From positions 1 through 15,453 of the forward strand of contig JBOGEB010000094.1 in NCBI GenBank assembly GCA_050743125.1: DNA of 15,453 nt, in the 5' to 3' direction. The notes beneath the pieces are model-generated. The model was not told the DNA's origin and searched no databases. It saw only the letters and a list, made by a program, of their open reading frames with translations. The stretch comes from JBOGEB01 sp050743125. Its GTDB lineage: Bacteria > Actinomycetota > Nitriliruptoria > Euzebyales > Egibacteraceae. Positions 13,448-15,453 of this stretch are shown one piece after another. Numbering within the stretch: position 1 is the stretch's first letter; the number at the start of each line of letters is the position of its first letter. The translations under genes were made by a program, and so were the position numbers.

Positions 13448-13735
13448 ATGGTGACGGACTGGAGGGATCGCGCCGCCTGTCTGGACGAGGATCCCGCGCT
13501 CTTCTTCCCGATCGGGGTCACCGGCCCGGCGCTGGACCAGACCGAGCAGGCCAAGGCCGTATGCCGAGACTGCCCCGTACGCGCCCAGTGCCTCGACTGG
13601 GCGCTGGCCACGGGCCAGGACGCCGGCGTGTGGGGCGGGCTGTCCGAGGACGAGCGCCGTCAGCTACGCCGGGCCCATCGACGGCGGGCCGGGAAGGGCC
13701 CGAACGAGGTCATTCCACAGCGCCCTGACGAGTAG
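13448..13735 (+). CDS. WhiB-family iron-sulfur regulator (WhiB1-like)
   Basis: The 95-residue product starts at ATG 13448 after GAGGAGG. The four cluster-binding cysteines are Cys11, Cys39, Cys42 and Cys48, in the family spacing C-x27-C-x2-C-x5-C. The GVWGG turn (60-64) and a basic C-terminal tail (RRQLRRAHRRR) follow. The N-terminal DWRDRAACLDEDPALFFP and the run ALATGQDAGVWGGLSEDERR are closest to WhiB1 among the subfamilies I know. Wbl proteins hold a [4Fe-4S] cluster that reacts with NO or oxygen and bind the primary sigma factor region 4 to regulate promoters. This family is restricted to Actinomycetota and their phages. It diverges from regulator copy B and precedes the SGNH gene by 73 nt, but that gene seems to have its own promoter region. 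Confidence 0.93.
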   Translation: MVTDWRDRAACLDEDPALFFPIGVTGPALDQTEQAKAVCRDCPVRAQCLDWALATGQDAGVWGGLSEDERRQLRRAHRRRAGKGPNEVIPQRPDE

Positions 13736-13768
13736 GCCCATAGGGGTCCTGACCAGCGGAAACACATG

Positions 13769-13800
13769 GTACGGACTTGACTTCGCCGTACGGTACCGTA
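13769..13800 (+). promoter_or_regulatory. Palindromic operator candidate overlapping a promoter for the SGNH gene
   Basis: TACGGTACCGTA (13789-13800) is a perfect 12-bp palindrome 8 nt before the ATG. GTACGG (13769-13774) and CCGTAC (13786-13791) form a second, overlapping inverted repeat. A -35-like TTGACT lies between them at 13777-13782. The shape resembles operators of TetR-type repressors, but no TetR gene is in the window. A repressor bound here would block transcription and initiation. Confidence 0.55.
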
Positions 13801-13808
13801 GAGGTTCT

Positions 13809-14858
13809 ATGCCGCGTGTGGCCCGCCGACACCTCAACGCCCTACGGCGCCCGATGCCGGCGGGCCACGCGATCCTCGTGACCGTGCTCGCGCTGGGGCT
13901 CGCGTCGCTCGTGAACATCTCCAGCCTGCGCGAGGCCGCCGAGCGCCAGCCGTTCGGGTGGCGCCGGAACGTCGCGGTCGTGCTCGTCGCACCCCTCGGT
14001 GGGCTCAGCAACCTGCTCGGCCTGGACGAGCCCCGCGCGCTCGTCAACCGCGAGCTCGCGGTCCGCCAAGACCTGCCCTGGGCGCTCGGGCAGGCGGTCA
14101 ACGCACCGGAGCGGGCACGGCCGGAGCGGGCACAGCCTGAGCTGACCCGACCGGACCGGAGGCGATCGAAGCGCGGTCGAGCCTTCGACGCGAGCGACCC
14201 GCTGCGGGTCTGGGTCGTGGGCGACTCGGTGACCGAGCAGCTCGGGCCTACGCTGCGTGACCTCACGGCGGACACGGGGGTGGCGGCCACCGAGCACGAG
14301 CTGCACTACTCCACGGGCCTGTCCCGGGCGGATTTCTTCGACTGGCCCGCGCGCCTGGACGCGATCGAGGAGGGGTCCGACCCGGACGTGTGGGTGGTGA
14401 TGTTCGGGGCCAACGACGCCCAGTCGATCAGGGCCGGCGGGCGGCACCTGGAGTTCGGCACACCCGAATGGGACGCCGAGTACCGCAGGCGCGTCGCCCG
14501 CGTGATGACCGACCTCTCGAGCGACGGGCAGCAGGTGATCTGGGTCGGCCAGCCGGTGATGCGGGCAGCCGGTTTCGGCGAGCGGATGGCTCACCTCGAC
14601 GACCTCTACCGCAGCGAGGCCGCCCACCACCCCGGCGTCACGTTCCTCGACACCTGGAGGCTGTTCGCGGACCCCGACGGCGCCTACTCCGCGTACCTGC
14701 CCGGCCCCGACGGGCGGCCCGCGCTCATGCGCCTCGGCGACGGCATCCACCTCACCCGCCCCGGCGGCGAGCGCCTCGCCATCCGCGTGCTCGACGTGAT
14801 CAACCAGCGCTGGCGCCTGTTCCGCCCAGCCCCGGGCCGCCCATCGGGTGGCTCCTGA
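13809..14858 (+). CDS. Membrane-anchored SGNH-hydrolase-like protein (DUF459 type)
   Basis: The 349-residue product starts at ATG 13809 with only a weak AGAGG ribosome site. A basic N-terminus and one membrane segment (about residues 19-38, HAILVTVLALGLASLVNISS) would anchor it with the catalytic domain outside. Residues 95-130 are a charged Arg/Pro linker. The SGNH fold then shows block I GDSVTEQLG with nucleophile Ser140, block III FGANDAQS with Asn202, and block V DGIHLT with Asp311 and His314. The catalytic set is complete. In MBOAT systems such proteins transfer or remove O-acyl groups on extracellular polymers, so this is the likely partner of the MBOAT protein at 8636-10069. It could equally be a free-standing esterase. 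The palindrome just before its start suggests separate regulation. Confidence 0.88.
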   Translation: MPRVARRHLNALRRPMPAGHAILVTVLALGLASLVNISSLREAAERQPFGWRRNVAVVLVAPLGGLSNLLGLDEPRALVNRELAVRQDLPWALGQAVNAPERARPERAQPELTRPDRRRSKRGRAFDASDPLRVWVVGDSVTEQLGPTLRDLTADTGVAATEHELHYSTGLSRADFFDWPARLDAIEEGSDPDVWVVMFGANDAQSIRAGGRHLEFGTPEWDAEYRRRVARVMTDLSSDGQQVIWVGQPVMRAAGFGERMAHLDDLYRSEAAHHPGVTFLDTWRLFADPDGAYSAYLPGPDGRPALMRLGDGIHLTRPGGERLAIRVLDVINQRWRLFRPAPGRPSGGS

Positions 14859-15088
14859 GCGACGTCCAGGCCAGAAAGCCGGGTGGCGCCGCCATTGACA
14901 CCGGGCACAGCGCGCACGCAGCCGTCGGGTCGAAGCTCTGGCAGACGGGACGTGAAGCCGGAGCATTGCGCCACCGGACCAGGCACCGGGCCCGATCGGC
15001 GCCACGTGAGTCCTCCAGACGACATCCGCCGCCTTGCAGCTCCGGTCAGGGCCACAAAGCCGCCCCTCGTTGATCAGCGGATGTCGGT

Positions 15089-15108
15089 GCGGCCGGTGCG
15101 CCGGCCGC
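15089..15108. terminator. Hairpin between convergent SGNH and WD40 genes
   Basis: GCGGCCGG and CCGGCCGC are perfect 8-bp arms around TGCG. There is no T-tract. Its place 19 nt after the WD40 gene stop (on the - strand), in a convergent gap, fits a terminator. The rest of the 268-nt gap 14859-15126 holds no gene that I can support. Confidence 0.5.
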
Positions 15109-15126
15109 CTGAGCACGATCTTCGCT

Positions 15127-15453
15127 CTACGCCGGCTTGGCGAGTTCGGGCAGCATGGCGCTCTTCCGTTCGTCCGCGGTCAGCTCACGAAGAACGCGCT
15201 TGCGCGCCTTCGCGACCAACGAGTCAAGGTCGGTGGCTGCGTCCCAGATACGGGCGGTGCGGTCACGTGAGGCGGTCACGATGCGCTGGCTGTCAGGCGA
15301 CCACGCCACGTCCTCGACAGAGTCCTCATGGACGCCCGCGATCGCGAGCTCGGTGCCGGTCTGGGCCTCCCACAGCCGCACGGTGCGGTCGCCTGAGGCG
15401 GTCGCGATGCGTTGGCCGTCGGGTGACCAGGCCACACCCCGGACCCAGTCATC
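15127..15453 (-). CDS. WD40-repeat protein, C-terminal part (runs off the window)
   Basis: The frame is open to the window edge at 15453, so the N-terminus is missing; a GTG at 15435 inside a repeat is not a real start. Two beta-propeller blades are visible: VAWSPDGQRIATASGDRTVR followed by LWEAQTG, and VAWSPDSQRIVTASRDRTAR followed by IWDAAT. The tail DLDSLVAKARKRVLRELTAD then ERKSAMLP is the kind that closes large actinomycete WD40 proteins, many of which carry an N-terminal STAND-type NTPase or protein kinase. Which one applies here cannot be seen. WD40 propellers serve as protein-binding or sensing platforms. It converges on the SGNH gene. Confidence 0.85.
   Translation of the reverse strand, partial: DDWVRGVAWSPDGQRIATASGDRTVRLWEAQTGTELAIAGVHEDSVEDVAWSPDSQRIVTASRDRTARIWDAATDLDSLVAKARKRVLRELTADERKSAMLPELAKPA

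Noticed and set aside
13842..15116. 424-residue open frame antisense to the SGNH gene
   Set aside because: Low-complexity Arg/His/Val composition and full overlap with a gene that has all SGNH motifs.

Overview
The window is very GC-rich with strong G/C preference at third codon positions. It carries a WhiB-type iron-sulfur regulator, a DUF459-type SGNH protein, XRE-TPR regulators, GTG starts and apparently leaderless promoters. This points to an actinomycete-type organism (Actinomycetota); I cannot name the genus. No rRNA, intact tRNA or CRISPR array was seen.

Region 1 (1-2409) is accessory DNA. It begins with three degenerate ~20-bp repeats that look like a mobile-element end. Two toxin-antitoxin modules follow in tandem on the + strand: HicB-HicA (408-893) and Phd/YefM-RelE (908-1461). 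The second has a TATACT box so close to the antitoxin ATG that a leaderless mRNA is likely. After that comes mobile-element debris: a tRNA-3'-end-like scrap, a frameshifted and doubly truncated IS110-type transposase (- strand), and a short IS5-like transposase scrap (+ strand).

Region 2 (2410-4545) is one gene, a RecQ-family helicase with a C-terminal phosphoribosyltransferase-like domain. It converges on region 3 across a gap holding a perfect 16-bp palindrome and hairpin terminator candidates.

Region 3 (4699-8482, - strand) holds, in transcription order, a coiled-coil C4 zinc-ribbon protein, a secreted parallel beta-helix protein and a class III PLP aminotransferase. The last two overlap by ATGA. 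The beta-helix gene is less GC-rich than its neighbours.

Region 4 (8636-14858) has an AlgI-like MBOAT O-acyltransferase and, 3.7 kb downstream on the same strand, a membrane-anchored DUF459 SGNH protein. MBOAT and SGNH proteins commonly work as pairs in acylating extracellular polymers. Here they are separated by a truncated small ORF, two near-identical tandem copies of an XRE-TPR regulator on the opposite strand, and a WhiB1-like regulator. The two regulator copies are mosaic: near-identical HTH region, identical last 65 residues and an identical 62-bp upstream block, with changes concentrated in two TPR windows. The coding signature of the small + ORF at 10149 stops where the first regulator copy begins, so the regulators may have been inserted here.

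Region 5 (15127 to the window edge, - strand) is the 3' end of a WD40-repeat protein. The clearest working links are within the two TA modules, the coupled beta-helix/aminotransferase pair and the probable MBOAT/SGNH pair. The rest is inference from neighbourhood.
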